From positions 674,001-738,000 of the forward strand of contig CAWUCO010000228.1 of NCBI GenBank assembly GCA_963920705.1: 64,000 nucleotides of DNA, written 5' to 3'. The notes under the pieces are model-generated. The model ran no database searches, had not been told where the DNA came from, and worked only from the letters and a program-made list of their open reading frames with translations. This stretch comes from Odiellus spinosus. Lineage: Eukaryota; Arthropoda; Arachnida; Opiliones; Phalangiidae. The position numbers and the translations under genes were made by a program. How positions within the stretch are numbered: position 1 is the first letter of the stretch; each line of letters starts with the position of its first letter. Shown here one piece after another: positions 42,166-55,480 of the stretch.

Positions 42166-44199
42166 GATTTACAAATTTTCCAAGTATAGATCCACTAATT
42201 TTCCAAGTATAGATCCACAAATTTTCCAAGTATAGATCCACAAATTTTCCAAGTTCAGATCCACAAATTTTCCAAGTAGAGATCCACAAATTTTCCAAGT
42301 ATAGATCCACAAATTTTCCAAGTATAGATCCACAAATTTTACAAGTATAGATCCACAAATTTTACAAGTATAGATTTACAAATTTTACAAGTATAGATTT
42401 ACAAATATTCCAAGTATAGATTTACAAATTTTCCAAGCATAGATTTACAAATTTTCCAACTATAGATTTACAAATTTTCCAAGTCTAGAGTTACAAATTT
42501 TACAAGTATAGATTTACAAATTTTCCAAGTATGGATTTACAAATTTTCCAAGTATAGATTTACAAATTTTCCAAGTATAGATTTACAAATTTTCCGTGTA
42601 TAGATTCACAAATTTTCCAAGTATAGATTTACAATTTCTCCAAGTATAGATTTACAAATTTTACAAGTATAGATTTACAAATTTTCCAAGTATAGATTTA
42701 CAAATTTTCCAAGCATAGATTTACAAATTTTCCAAGTATAGATTTACAAATTTTCCAAGTATAGGTATACAAATTTTCCAAGTATAGATTTACAAATTTT
42801 CCAAGTACAGATCCACAAATTTTCCAATAGAGAACCACAAATTTTCCTAGTAGAGATCCACAAATTTTCCAAGTATAGATCCAAAAATTTCCCAAGTATA
42901 GATCGAAAAATTTCCCAAGTATAGATCCAAAAATTTCCCAAGTATAGATCCAAAAATTTCCCAAGTATAGATGCAAAAATTTTCCACGTATAGATCGAAA
43001 AATTTCCCAAGTATAGATCGAAAAACTTCCCAAGTATAGATCCAAAAATTTCCCAAGTATAGATACAAAAATTTCCCAAGTATAGATCCAAAAATGTTCC
43101 AGGTATAGATCCAAAAATTTCCCAAGTATAGATCCAAAAATTTCCCAAGTATAGATCCAAAAATTTCCCAAGTATAGATCGAAAAATTACCCAAGTATAG
43201 ATCGAAAAATTTCCCAAGTATAGATCCAAAAATTTCCCAAGTATAGATCCAAAAATTTCCCAAGTATAGATTAAAAATTTCAAAAGTATAGATCCAAAAA
43301 TTTCCCAAGTATAGATCCAAAAATTTCCCTAGTATAGATCCAAATATTTCCCAAGTATAGATCCAAAAACTTCCCAAGTATAGATCCATAAATTTCCCAA
43401 GTATAGATCGAAAAATTTCCCAAGTATAGATCGAAAAATTTCCCAAGAATAGATCCAAAAATTTTCCAGGTATAGATCCAAAAATTTCCCAAGTATAGAT
43501 CCAAAAATTTTCCAGGTATAGATCCAAAAATTTCCCAAGTATAGATCCAAAAATTTCCCAAGTATAGATCCAAAAATTTTCCAGGTATAGATCCAAAAAT
43601 TTCCCAAGTATAGATCCAAAAATTTCCCAAGTATAGATCGAAAAGTTACCCAAGTATAGATCGAAAAATTTCCCCCAAGTATAGATCGAAAAATTTCCCA
43701 AGTATAGATCCAAAAATTTCCCAAGTATAAATCCAAAAATTTCCCAAGTATAGATCGAAAAATTACCCAAGTATAGATCGAAAAATTTCCCAAGTATAGA
43801 TCTAAATATTTCCCAAGTTTAGATCCAAAAATTTCCCAAGAATAGATCGAAAAATTTCCCAAGTATAGATCGAAAAATTTCCCAAGTATAGATCGAAAAA
43901 TTTCCCAAGTATAGATCGAAAAATTTCCCAAGTATAGATCGAAAAATTTCCCAAGTATAGATCGAAAAATTTCCCAAGTATAGATCGAAAAATTTCCCAA
44001 GTATAGATCGAAAAATTTCCCAAGTATAGATTCAAAAATTTCCCAAGTATAGATCGAAAAATTTCCCAAGTATAGATCGAAAAATTTCCCAAGTATAGAT
44101 CGAAAAATTTCCCAAGTATAGATCGAAAAATTTCCCAAGTATAGATCGAAAAATTTCCCAAGTATAGATCCAAAAATTTCCCAAGTATAGATCGAAAAA

Positions 44200-47100
44200 T
44201 TTCCCAAATATAGATCCAAAAATTTCCCAAGTAAAGATCCAAAAATTTCCCAAGTATAGATGCAAAAATTTTCCAGGTATAGATCGAAAAATTTCCCAAG
44301 TATAGATCGAAAAATTTCCCAAGTATAGATCGAAAAATTTCCCAAGTATAGATCTAAATATTTCCCAAGTATAGATCCAAAAATTTCCCAAGAATAGATA
44401 GAAAAATTTCCCAAGTATAGATCGAAAAATTTCCCAAGTATAGATCGAAAAATTTCCCAAGTATAGATCGAAAAATTTCCCAAGTATAGATCGAAAAATA
44501 TCCCAAGTATACATCGAAAAATTTCCCAAGTATAGATCGAAAAATTTCCCAAGTATAGATCGAAAAATTTCCCAAGTATAGATCGAAAAATTTCCCAAGT
44601 ATAGATCGAAAAATTTCCCAAGTATAGATCGAAAAATTTCCCAAGTATAGATCCTAAAATTTCCAAGTATAGATCGAAAAATTTCCCAAGTATAGATCCA
44701 AAAATTTCCCAAGTAAAGATCCAAAAATTTCCCAAGTATAGATGCAAAAATTTTCCAGGTATAGATCGAAAAATTTCCCAAGTATAGATCGAAAAATTTC
44801 CCAAGTATAGATCGAAAAATTTCCCAAGTATAGATCGAAAATTTCCCAAGTATAGATCCAAAAATCTCCCAAGAATAGATCGAAAAATTTCCCAAGTATA
44901 GATCCAAAAATTTCCCAAGTATAGATACAAAAATATCCCAAGTATAGATCCAAAAATTTTCCAGGTATAGATCCAAAATTTTCCCAAGTATAGATCCAAA
45001 AATTTCCCAAGTATAGATCCAAAAATTTCCCAAGTATAGATCCAAAAATTTCCCAAGTATAGATCCAAAAATTTCAAAAGTATAGATCGAAATATTTCCC
45101 AAGTATAGATCGAAAAATTTCCCAAGTATAGATCGAAAAATTTCCCAAGTATAGATCGAAAAATTTCCCAAGTATAGATCGAAAAATTTCCCAAGTATAG
45201 ATCCAAAAATTTCCCAAGTATAGATCGAAAAATTTCCCAAGTATAGATCCAAAAATTTCCCAAGTAAAGATCCAAAAATTTCCCAAGTATAGATGCAAAA
45301 ATTTTCCAGGTATAGATCGAAAAATTTCCCAAGTATAGATCGAAAAATTTCCCAAGTATAGATCGAAAAATTTCCCAAGTATAGATCTAAATATTTCCCA
45401 AGTATAGATCCAAAAATTTCCCAAGAATAGATAGAAAAATTTCCCAAGTATAGATCGAAAAATTTCCCAAGTATAGATCGAAAAATTTCCCAAGTATAGA
45501 TCGAAAAATTTCCCAAGTATAGATCGAAAAATATCCCAAGTATACATCGAAAAATTTCCCAAGTATAGATCGAAAAATTTCCCAAGTATAGATCGAAAAA
45601 TTTCCCAAGTATAGATCGAAAAATTTCCCAAGTATAGATCGAAAAATTTCCCAAGTATAGATCGAAAAATTTCCCAAGTATAGATCCTAAAATTTCCAAG
45701 TATAGATCGAAAAATTTCCCAAGTATAGATCCAAAAATTTCCCAAGTAAAGATCCAAAAATTTCCCAAGTATAGATGCAAAAATTTTCCAGGTATAGATC
45801 GAAAAATTTCCCAAGTATAGATCGAAAAATTTCCCAAGTATAGATCGAAAAATTTCCCAAGTATAGATCGAAAATTTCCCAAGTATAGATCCAAAAATCT
45901 CCCAAGAATAGATCGAAAAATTTCCCAAGTATAGATCCAAAAATTTCCCAAGTATAGATACAAAAATATCCCAAGTATAGATCCAAAAATTTTCCAGGTA
46001 TAGATCCAAAATTTTCCCAAGTATAGATCCAAAAATTTCCCAAGTATAGATCCAAAAATTTCCCAAGTATAGATCCAAAAATTTCCCAAGTATAGATCCA
46101 AAAATTTCAAAAGTATAGATCGAAATATTTCCCAAGTATAGATCGAAAAATTTCCCAAGTATAGATCGAAAAATTTCCCAAGTATAGATCGAAAAATTTC
46201 CCAAGTATAGATCGAAAAATTTCCCAAGTATAGATCCAAAAATTTCCCAAGTATAGATCGAAAAATTTCCCAAGTATAGATCCAAAAATTTCCCAAGTAA
46301 AGATTCAAAAATTTCCCAAGTATAGATGCAAAAATTTTCCAGGTATAGATCGAAAAATTTCCCAAGTATAGATCGAAAAATTTCCCAAGTATAGATCGAA
46401 AAATTTCCCAAGTATAGATCTAAATATTTCCCAAGTATAGATCCAAAAATTTCCCAAGAATAGATAGAAAAATTTCCCAAGTATAGATCGAAAAATTTCC
46501 CAAGTATAGATCGAAAAATTTCCCAAGTATAGATCGAAAAATTTCCCAAGTATAGATCGAAAAATATCCCAAGTATACATCGAAAAATTTCCCAAGTATA
46601 GATCGAAAAATTTCCCAAGTATAGATCGAAAAATTTCCCAAGTATAGATCGAAAAATTTCCCAAGTATAGATCGAAAAATTTCCCAAGTATAGATCGAAA
46701 AATTTCCCAAGTATAGATCCTAAAATTTCCAAGTATAGATCGAAAAATTTCCCAAGTATAGATCCAAAAATTTCCCAAGTAAAGATCCAAAAATTTCCCA
46801 AGTATAGATGCAAAAATTTTCCAGGTATAGATCGAAAAATTTCCCAAGTATAGATCGAAAAATTTCCCAAGTATAGATCCAAAAATCTCCCAAGAATAGA
46901 TCGAAAAATTTCCCAAGTATAGATCCAAAAATTTCCCAAGTATAGATACAAAAATATCCCAAGTATAGATCCAAAAATTTTCCAGGTATAGATCCAAAAT
47001 TTTCCCAAGTATAGATCCAAAAATTTCCCAAGTATAGATCCAAAAATTTCCCAAGTATAGATCCAAAAATTTCCCAAGTATAGATCCAAAAATTTCAAAA
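44200..47100 (+). repeat. 1,033-bp higher-order repeat, about three copies
   Basis: Marker monomers at 44,354, 45,387 and 46,420, and again at 44,654, 45,687 and 46,720, are spaced by 1,033 bp. The unit is about 45 monomers, two of them 22 bp long (GATCCTAAAATTTCC and GATCGAAAATTTCCC), which accounts for 45 x 23 minus 2. The third copy lacks the 22-bp GATCGAAAATTT segment and its surroundings, so it is slightly shorter internally. This is the clearest multi-copy higher-order repeat in the window. Borders are approximate. Confidence 0.87.
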
Positions 47101-48189
47101 GTATAGATCGAAATATTACCCAAGTATAGATCGAAAAATTTCCCAAGTATAGATCGAAAAATTTCCCAAGTATAGATCCAAAAATTTCCCAAGTATAGAT
47201 CCAAAAATTTCCCAAGAATAGATCGAAAAATTTCCCAAGTATAGATCGAAAAATTTCCCAAGTATAGATCCAAAAATTTCCCAAGTATAGATCCAAAAAT
47301 TTCCCAAGTATAGATCCAAAAATTTCAAAAGTATAGATCCAAAAATTTCCCAAGTATAGATCCAAAAATTTCCCTAGTATAGATCGAAAAATTTCCCAAG
47401 TATAGATCCAAAAACTTCCCAAGTATAGATCCAAAAATTTCCCAAGTATAGATCGAAAAATTTCCCAAGTATAGATCGAAAAATTTCCCAAGTATAGATC
47501 CAAAAATTTTCCAGGTATAGATCCAAATATTTCCCGCGTATAGATCCAAAAATTTCCCAAGTATAGATCCAAAAATTTTCCAGGTATAGATCCAAAAATT
47601 TCCCAAGTGTAGATCCAAAAATTTCCCAAGTATAGATCCAAAAATTTCCCAAGTATAGATCGAAAAGTTACCCAAGTATAGATCGAAAAATTTCCCCCAA
47701 GTATAGATCGAAAAATTTCCCAAGTATAGATCCAAAAATTTCCCAAGTATAAATCCAAAAATTTCCCAAGTATAGATCGAAAAATTACCCAAGTATAGAT
47801 CGAAAAATTTCCCAAGTATAGATCGAAAAATTTCCCAAGTATAGATCGAAAAATTTCCCAAGTATAGATCCAAATATTTCCCAAAAATAGATCGAAAAAT
47901 TTCCCAAGTATAGATCGAAAAATTTCCCAAGTATAGATCGAAAAATTTCCCAAGTATAGATCGAAAAATTTCCCAAGTATAGATCGAAAAATTTCCCAAG
48001 TATAGATCGAAAAATTTCCCAAGTATAGATCGAAAAATTTCCCAAGTATAGATCGAAAAATCTCCCAAGTATAGATCGAAAAATTTCCCAAGTATAGATC
48101 GAAAAATTTCCCAAGTATAGATCGAAAAATTTCCCAAGTATAGATCGAAAAATTTCCCAAGTATAGATCGAAAAATTTCCCAAGTATAG

Positions 48190-51100
48190 ATCCAAAAAAT
48201 TCCCAAGTAAAGATCCAAAAATTTCCCAAGTATAGATGCAAAAATTTCGCAAGTATAGATCGAAAAATTTCCCAAGTATAGATCGAAAAATTTCTCAAGT
48301 ATAGATCTAAATATTTCCCAAGTATGGATCCAAAAATTTCCCAAGAATAGATCGAAAAATTTCCCAAGTATAAATCGAAAAATTTCCCAAGTATAGATCG
48401 AAAAATTTCCCAAGTATAGATCGAAAAATTTCCCAAGTATAGATCGAAAAATTTCCCAAGTATACATCGAAAAATTTCCCAAGTATAGATCGAAAAATTT
48501 ACCAAGTATAGATCGAAAAATTTCCCAAGTATAGATCGAAAAATTTCCCAAGTATAGATCGAAAAATTTCCCAAGTATAGATCGAAAAATTTCCCAAGTA
48601 TAGATCCAAAAATTTCCCAAGTAAAGATCCAAAAATTTCCCAAGTATAGATGCAAAAATTTTCCAGGTATAGATCGAAAAATTTCCCAAGTATAGATCGA
48701 AAAATTTCCCAAGTATAGATCGAAAAATTTCCCAAGTATAGATCGAAAATTTCCCAAGTATAGATCTAAAAATCTCCCAAGAATAGATCGAAAAATTTCC
48801 CAAGTATAGATCCAAAAATTTCCCAAGTATAGATACAAAAATATCCCAAGTATAGATCCAAAAATTTCCCAAGTAAAGATCCAAAAATTTCCCAAGTATA
48901 GATGCAAAAATTTTCCAGGTATAGATCGAAAAATTTCCCAAGTATAGATCGAAAAATTTCCCAAGTATAGAACGAAAAATTTCCCAAGTATAGATCGAAA
49001 AATTTCCCAAGTATAGATCGAAAAATTTCCCAAGTATAGATCGAAAAATTTCAAAAGTATAGATCCAAAAATTTCCCAAGTAAAGATCCAAAAATTTCCC
49101 AAGTATAGATGCAAAAATTTTCCAGGTATAGATCGAAAAATTTCCCAAGTATAGATCGAAAAATTTCCCAAGTATAGATCGAAAAATTTCCCAAGTATAG
49201 ATCGAAAATTTCCCAAGTATAGATCTAAAAATCTCCCAAGAATAGATCGAAAAATTTCCCAAGTATAGATCCAAAAATTTCCCAAGTATAGATACAAAAA
49301 TATCCCAAGTATAGATCCAAAAATTTCCCAAGTAAAGATCCAAAAATTTCCCAAGTATAGATGCAAAAATTTTCCAGGTATAGATCGAAAAATTTCCCAA
49401 GTATAGATCGAAAAATTTCCCAAGTATAGAACGAAAAATTTCCCAAGTATAGATCGAAAAATTTCCCAAGTATAGATCGAAAAATTTCCCAAGTATAGAT
49501 CGAAAAATTTCCCAAGTATAGATCGAAAAATTTCCCAAGTATAGATCGAAAAATTTCCATGGTATAGATCGAAAAATTTCCCAAGTATAGATCCAAAAAT
49601 TTCCCAAGTATAGATCCAAAAATTTCCCAAGTATAGATCCAAAAATTTCCCAAGTATAGATCCAAAAATTTCCCAAGTATAGATCCAAAAATTTCCCAAG
49701 TATAGATCGAAAAGTTACCCAAGTATAGATCGAAAAATTTCCCCCAAGTATAGATCGAAAAATTTCCCAAGTATAGATCCAAAAATTTCCCAAGTATAAA
49801 TCCAAAAATTTCCCAAGTATAGATCGAAAAATTACCCAAGTATAGATCGAAAAATTTCCCAAGTATAGATCTAAATATTTCCCAAGTATAGATCCAAAAA
49901 TTTCCCAAGAATAGATCGAAAAATTTCCCAAGTATAGATCGAAAAATTTCCCAAGTATAGATCGAAAAATTTCCCAAGTATAGATCGAAAAATTTCCCAA
50001 GTATAGATCGAAAAATTTCCCAAGTATACATCGAAAAATTTCCCAAGTATAGATCGAAAAATTTCCCAAGTATAGATCGAAAAATTTCCCAAGTATAGAT
50101 CGAAAAATTTCCCAAGTATAGATCGAAAAATTTCCCAAGTATAGATCGAAAAATTTCCCAAGTATAGATCGAAAAATTTCCCAAGTATAGATCGAAAAAT
50201 TTCCCAAGTATAGATCCAAAAATTTCCCAAGTAAAGATCCAAAAATTTCCCAAGTATAGATGCAAAAATTTTCCAGGTATAGATCGAAAAATTTCCCAAG
50301 TATAGATCGAAAAATTTCCCAAGTATAGATCGAAAAATTTCCCAAGTATAGATCGAAAAATTTCCCAAGTATAGATCGAAAATTTCCCAAGTAAAGATCC
50401 AAAAATTTCCCAAGTATAGATGCAAAAATTTTCCAGGTATAGATCGAAAAATTTCCCAAGTATAGATCGAAAAATTTCCCAAGTATAGATCGAAAAATTT
50501 CCCAAGTATAGATCCAAAAAATTCCCAAGTAAAGATCCAAAAATTTCCCAAGTATAGATGCAAAAATTTCGCAAGTATAGATCGAAAAATTTCCCAAGTA
50601 TAGATCGAAAAATTTCTCAAGTATAGATCTAAATATTTCCCAAGTATAGATCCAAAAATTTCCCAAGAATAGATCGAAAAATTTCCCAAGTATAAATCGA
50701 AAAATTTCCCAAGTATAGATCGAAAAATTTCCCAAGTATAGATCGAAAAATTTCCCAAGTATAGATCGAAAAATTTCCCAAGTATACATCGAAAAATTTC
50801 CCAAGTATAGATCGAAAAATTTACCAAGTATAGATCGAAAAATTTCCCAAGTATAGATCGAAAAATTTCCCAAGTATAGATCGAAAAATTTCCCAAGTAT
50901 AGATCGAAAAATTTCCCAAGTATAGATCCAAAAATTTCCCAAGTAAAGATCCAAAAATTTCCCAAGTATAGATGCAAAAATTTTCCAGGTATAGATCGAA
51001 AAATTTCCCAAGTATAGATCGAAAAATTTCCCAAGTATAGATCGAAAAATTTCCCAAGTATAGATCGAAAATTTCCCAAGTATAGATCTAAAAATCTCCC

Positions 51101-52830
51101 AAGAATAGATCGAAAAATTTCCCAAGTATAGATCCAAAAATTTCCCAAGTATAGATACAAAAATATCCCAAGTATAGATCCAAAAATTTCCCAAGTAAAG
51201 ATCCAAAAATTTCCCAAGTATAGATGCAAAAATTTTCCAGGTATAGATCGAAAAATTTCCCAAGTATAGATCGAAAAATTTCCCAAGTATAGAACGAAAA
51301 ATTTCCCAAGTATAGATCGAAAAATTTCCCAAGTATAGATCGAAAAATTTCCCAAGTATAGATCGAAAAATTTCAAAAGTATAGATCCAAAAATTTCCCA
51401 AGTAAAGATCCAAAAATTTCCCAAGTATAGATGCAAAAATTTTCCAGGTATAGATCGAAAAATTTCCCAAGTATAGATCGAAAAATTTCCCAAGTATAGA
51501 TCGAAAAATTTCCCAAGTATAGATCGAAAATTTCCCAAGTATAGATCTAAAAATCTCCCAAGAATAGATCGAAAAATTTCCCAAGTATAGATCCAAAAAT
51601 TTCCCAAGTATAGATACAAAAATATCCCAAGTATAGATCCAAAAATTTCCCAAGTAAAGATCCAAAAATTTCCCAAGTATAGATGCAAAAATTTTCCAGG
51701 TATAGATCGAAAAATTTCCCAAGTATAGATCGAAAAATTTCCCAAGTATAGAACGAAAAATTTCCCAAGTATAGATCGAAAAATTTCCCAAGTATAGATC
51801 GAAAAATTTCCCAAGTATAGATCGAAAAATTTCCCAAGTATAGATCGAAAAATTTCCCAAGTATAGATCGAAAAATTTCCATGGTATAGATCGAAAAATT
51901 TCCCAAGTATAGATCCAAAAATTTCCCAAGTATAGATCCAAAAATTTCCCAAGTATAGATCCAAAAATTTCCCAAGTATAGATCCAAAAATTTCCCAAGT
52001 ATAGATCCAAAAATTTCCCAAGTATAGATCGAAAAGTTACCCAAGTATAGATCGAAAAATTTCCCCCAAGTATAGATCGAAAAATTTCCCAAGTATAGAT
52101 CCAAAAATTTCCCAAGTATAAATCCAAAAATTTCCCAAGTATAGATCGAAAAATTACCCAAGTATAGATCGAAAAATTTCCCAAGTATAGATCTAAATAT
52201 TTCCCAAGTATAGATCCAAAAATTTCCCAAGAATAGATCGAAAAATTTCCCAAGTATAGATCGAAAAATTTCCCAAGTATAGATCGAAAAATTTCCCAAG
52301 TATAGATCGAAAAATTTCCCAAGTATAGATCGAAAAATTTCCCAAGTATACATCGAAAAATTTCCCAAGTATAGATCGAAAAATTTCCCAAGTATAGATC
52401 GAAAAATTTCCCAAGTATAGATCGAAAAATTTCCCAAGTATAGATCGAAAAATTTCCCAAGTATAGATCGAAAAATTTCCCAAGTATAGATCGAAAAATT
52501 TCCCAAGTATAGATCGAAAAATTTCCCAAGTATAGATCCAAAAATTTCCCAAGTAAAGATCCAAAAATTTCCCAAGTATAGATGCAAAAATTTTCCAGGT
52601 ATAGATCGAAAAATTTCCCAAGTATAGATCGAAAAATTTCCCAAGTATAGATCGAAAAATTTCCCAAGTATAGATCGAAAAATTTCCCAAGTATAGATCG
52701 AAAATTTCCCAAGTAAAGATCCAAAAATTTCCCAAGTATAGATGCAAAAATTTTCCAGGTATAGATCGAAAAATTTCCCAAGTATAGATCGAAAAATTTC
52801 CCAAGTATAGATCGAAAAATTTCCCAAGTA
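48190..52830 (+). repeat. 2,322-bp tandem duplication in family B
   Basis: Anchors at 48,191 and 50,513 (AAAAAATTCCC variant), 48,499 and 50,821, 48,766 and 51,088, and TTTCCATGG at about 49,558 and 51,880 all share an offset of 2,322 bp, about 101 monomers minus 1 bp. The two copies are nearly identical by eye. Similarity continues past the second copy at a few sites, for example another CCATGG variant at 53,283, which is 1,403 bp (61 x 23) further on. Confidence 0.85.
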
Positions 52831-53929
52831 TAGATCGAAAATTTCCCAAGTATAGATCTAAAAATCTCCCAAGAATAGATCGAAAAATTTCCCAAGTATA
52901 GATCCAAAAATTTCCCAAGTATAGATACAAAAATATCCCAAGTATAGATCCAAAAATTTCCCAAGTATAGATACAAAAATATCCCTAGTATAGATCCAAA
53001 AATTTTCCAGGTATAGATCGAAAAATTTCCCAAGTATAGATCCAAAAATTTCCCAAGTAAAGATCCAAAAATTTCCCAAGTATAGATGCAAAAATTTTCC
53101 AGGTATAGATCGAAAAATTTCCCAAGTATAGATCGAAAAATTTCCCAAGTATAGAACGAAAAATTTCCCAAGTATAGATCGAAAAATTTCCCAAGTATAG
53201 ATCGAAAAATTTCCCAAGTATAGATCGAAAAATTTCCCAAGTATAGATCGAAAAATTTCCCAAGTATAGATCGAAAAATTTCCATGGTATAGATCGAAAA
53301 ATTTCCCAAGTATAGATCCAAAAATTTCCCAAGTATAGATCCAAAAATTTCCCAAGTATAGATCCAAAAATTTCCCAAGTATAGATCCAAAAATTTCCCA
53401 AGTATAGATCCAAAAATTTCCCAAGTATAGATCGAAAAGTTACCCAAGTATAGATCGAAAAATTTCCCCCAAGTATAGATCGAAAAATTTCCCAAGTATA
53501 GATCGAAAAATTTCCCAAGTATCAATCCAAAAATTTCCCAAGTATAGATCGAAAAATTACCCAAGTATAGATCGAAAAATTTCCCAAGTATAGATCTAAA
53601 TATTTCCCAAGTATAGATCCAAAAATTTCCCAAGAATAGATCGAAAAATTTCCCAAGTATAGATCGAAAAATTTCCCAAGTATAGATCGAAAAATTTCCC
53701 AAGTATAGATCGAAAAATTTCCCAAGTATAGATCGAAAAATTTCCCAAGTATACATCGAAAAATTTCCCAAGTATAGATCGAAAAATTTCCCAAGTATAG
53801 ATCGAAAAATTTCCCAAGTATAGATCGAAAAATTTCCCAAGTATAGATCGAAAAATTTCCCAAGTATAGATCGAAAAATTTCCCAAGTATAGATCCAAAA
53901 ATTTCCCAAGTATAGATCGAAAAATTTCC

Positions 53930-55480
53930 CAAGTATAGATCCAAAAATTTCCCAAGTAAAGATCCAAAAATTTCACAAGTATAGATGCAAAAATTTTCCA
54001 GGTATAGATCGAAAAATTTCCCAAGTATAGATCGAAAAATTTCCCAAGTATAGATCGAAAAATTTCCCAAGTATAGATCGAAAAATTTCCCAATTATAGA
54101 TCGAAAATTTCCCAAGTATAGATACAAAAATATCCCAAGTATAGATCCAAAAATTTTCCAGGTATAGATCCAAAAATTTCCCATGTATAGATCCAAAAAT
54201 TTCCCAAGTATAGATCCAAAAATTTCCCAAGTATAGATCGAACAATTTCCCAAGTATACATCGAAAAATTTCCCAAGTATAGATCGAAAAATTTCCCAAG
54301 TATAGATCGAAAAATTTCCCAAGTATAGATCGAAAAATTTCCCAAGTATAGATCGAAAAATTTCCCAAGTATAGATCCAAAAATTTCCCAAGTATAGATC
54401 CAAAAATTTCCCAAGTATAGATCCAAAAATTTCCCAAGTATAGATCCAAAAATTTCAAAAGTATAAATCCAAAAATTTCCCAAGTATAGATCGAAAAATT
54501 ACCCAAGTATAGATCGAAAAATTTCCCAAGTATAGATCGTAAAATTTCCCAAGTATAGATCGAAAAATTTCCCAAGTATAGATCTAAATATTTCCCAAGT
54601 ATAGATCCAAAAATTTCCCAAGTATAGATCGAAAAATTTCCCAAGTATAGATCGAAAAATTTCCCAAGTATAGATCCAAAAATTTCCCAAGTATAGATCG
54701 AAAAATTTCCCAAGTATAGATCCAAAAATTTCCCAAGTAAAGATCCAAAAATTTCCCAAGTATAGATGCAAAAATTTTCCAGGTATAGATCGAAAAATTT
54801 CCCAAGTATAGATCGAAAAATTTCCCAAGTATAGATCGAAAAATTTCCCAAGTATAGATCGAAAAATTTCCCAAGTATAGATCGAAAATTTCCCAAGTAT
54901 AGATACAAAAATATCCCAAGTATAGATCCAAAAATTTTCCAGGTATAGATCCAAAAATTTCCCATGTATAGATCCAAAAATTTCCCAAGTATAGATCCAA
55001 AAATTTCCCAAGTATAGATCGAACAATTTCCCAAGTATACATCGAAAAATTTCCCAAGTATAGATCGAAAAATTTCCCAAGTATAGATCGAAAAATTTCC
55101 CAAGTATAGATCGAAAAATTTCCCAAGTATAGATCGAAAAATTTCCCAAGTATAGATCCAAAAATTTCCCAAGTATAGATCCAAAAATTTCCCAAGTATA
55201 GATCCAAAAATTTCCCAAGTATAGATCCAAAAATTTCAAAAGTATAAATCCAAAAATTTCCCAAGTATAGATCGAAAAATTACACAAGTATAGATCGAAA
55301 AATTTCCCAAGTATAGATCGAAAAATTTCCCAAGTATAGATCGAAAAATTTCCCAAGTATAGATCTAAATATTTCCCAAGTATAGATCCAAAAATTTCCC
55401 AAGAATAGATAGAAAAATTTCCCAAGTATAGATCGAAAAATTTCCCAAGTATAGATCGAAAAATTTCCCAAGTATACATC
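53930..55480 (+). repeat. 781-bp tandem duplication in family B
   Basis: The rare variant GATCGAACAATTTCC followed by a TATACATCG monomer occurs at about 54,240 and 55,021, 781 bp apart. Flanking markers such as CCATGTATAG and TTTCAAAAGTATAAATCC keep the same spacing. The unit is 34 monomers minus 1 bp, explained by one 22-bp monomer. Borders are approximate. Confidence 0.78.

Larger units (their letters stand above)
26967..42877 (+). repeat. Satellite family A, second array
   Basis: Family A resumes in the same orientation and register, roughly 690 monomers. It lacks the 32-bp variant of the left-hand domain. It is rich in the marker series CACTAATT, AAGTTCAG, AAGTACAG, TCCGCAAA-CCCATA and GATTAAAAAATTTCC, which recurs many times. 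The 20-bp shortened monomers are common here. No gene is seen. The array ends at an abrupt switch to family B at 42,878, with no non-satellite sequence between. Confidence 0.97.

Noticed and set aside
47325-53909. 2,194-codon minus-strand open frame as a giant repeat protein
   Set aside because: All phases of the reverse-complement satellite are open, overlapping frames run together, and its limits fall where random variants make a stop or a start. No promoter, intron or non-repeat domain is attached.
43660-53910. Near-identical duplications as assembly errors
   Set aside because: Possible in principle, but most copies carry private substitutions and several offsets differ from one another, which argues for real duplications. 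Long reads would settle it.
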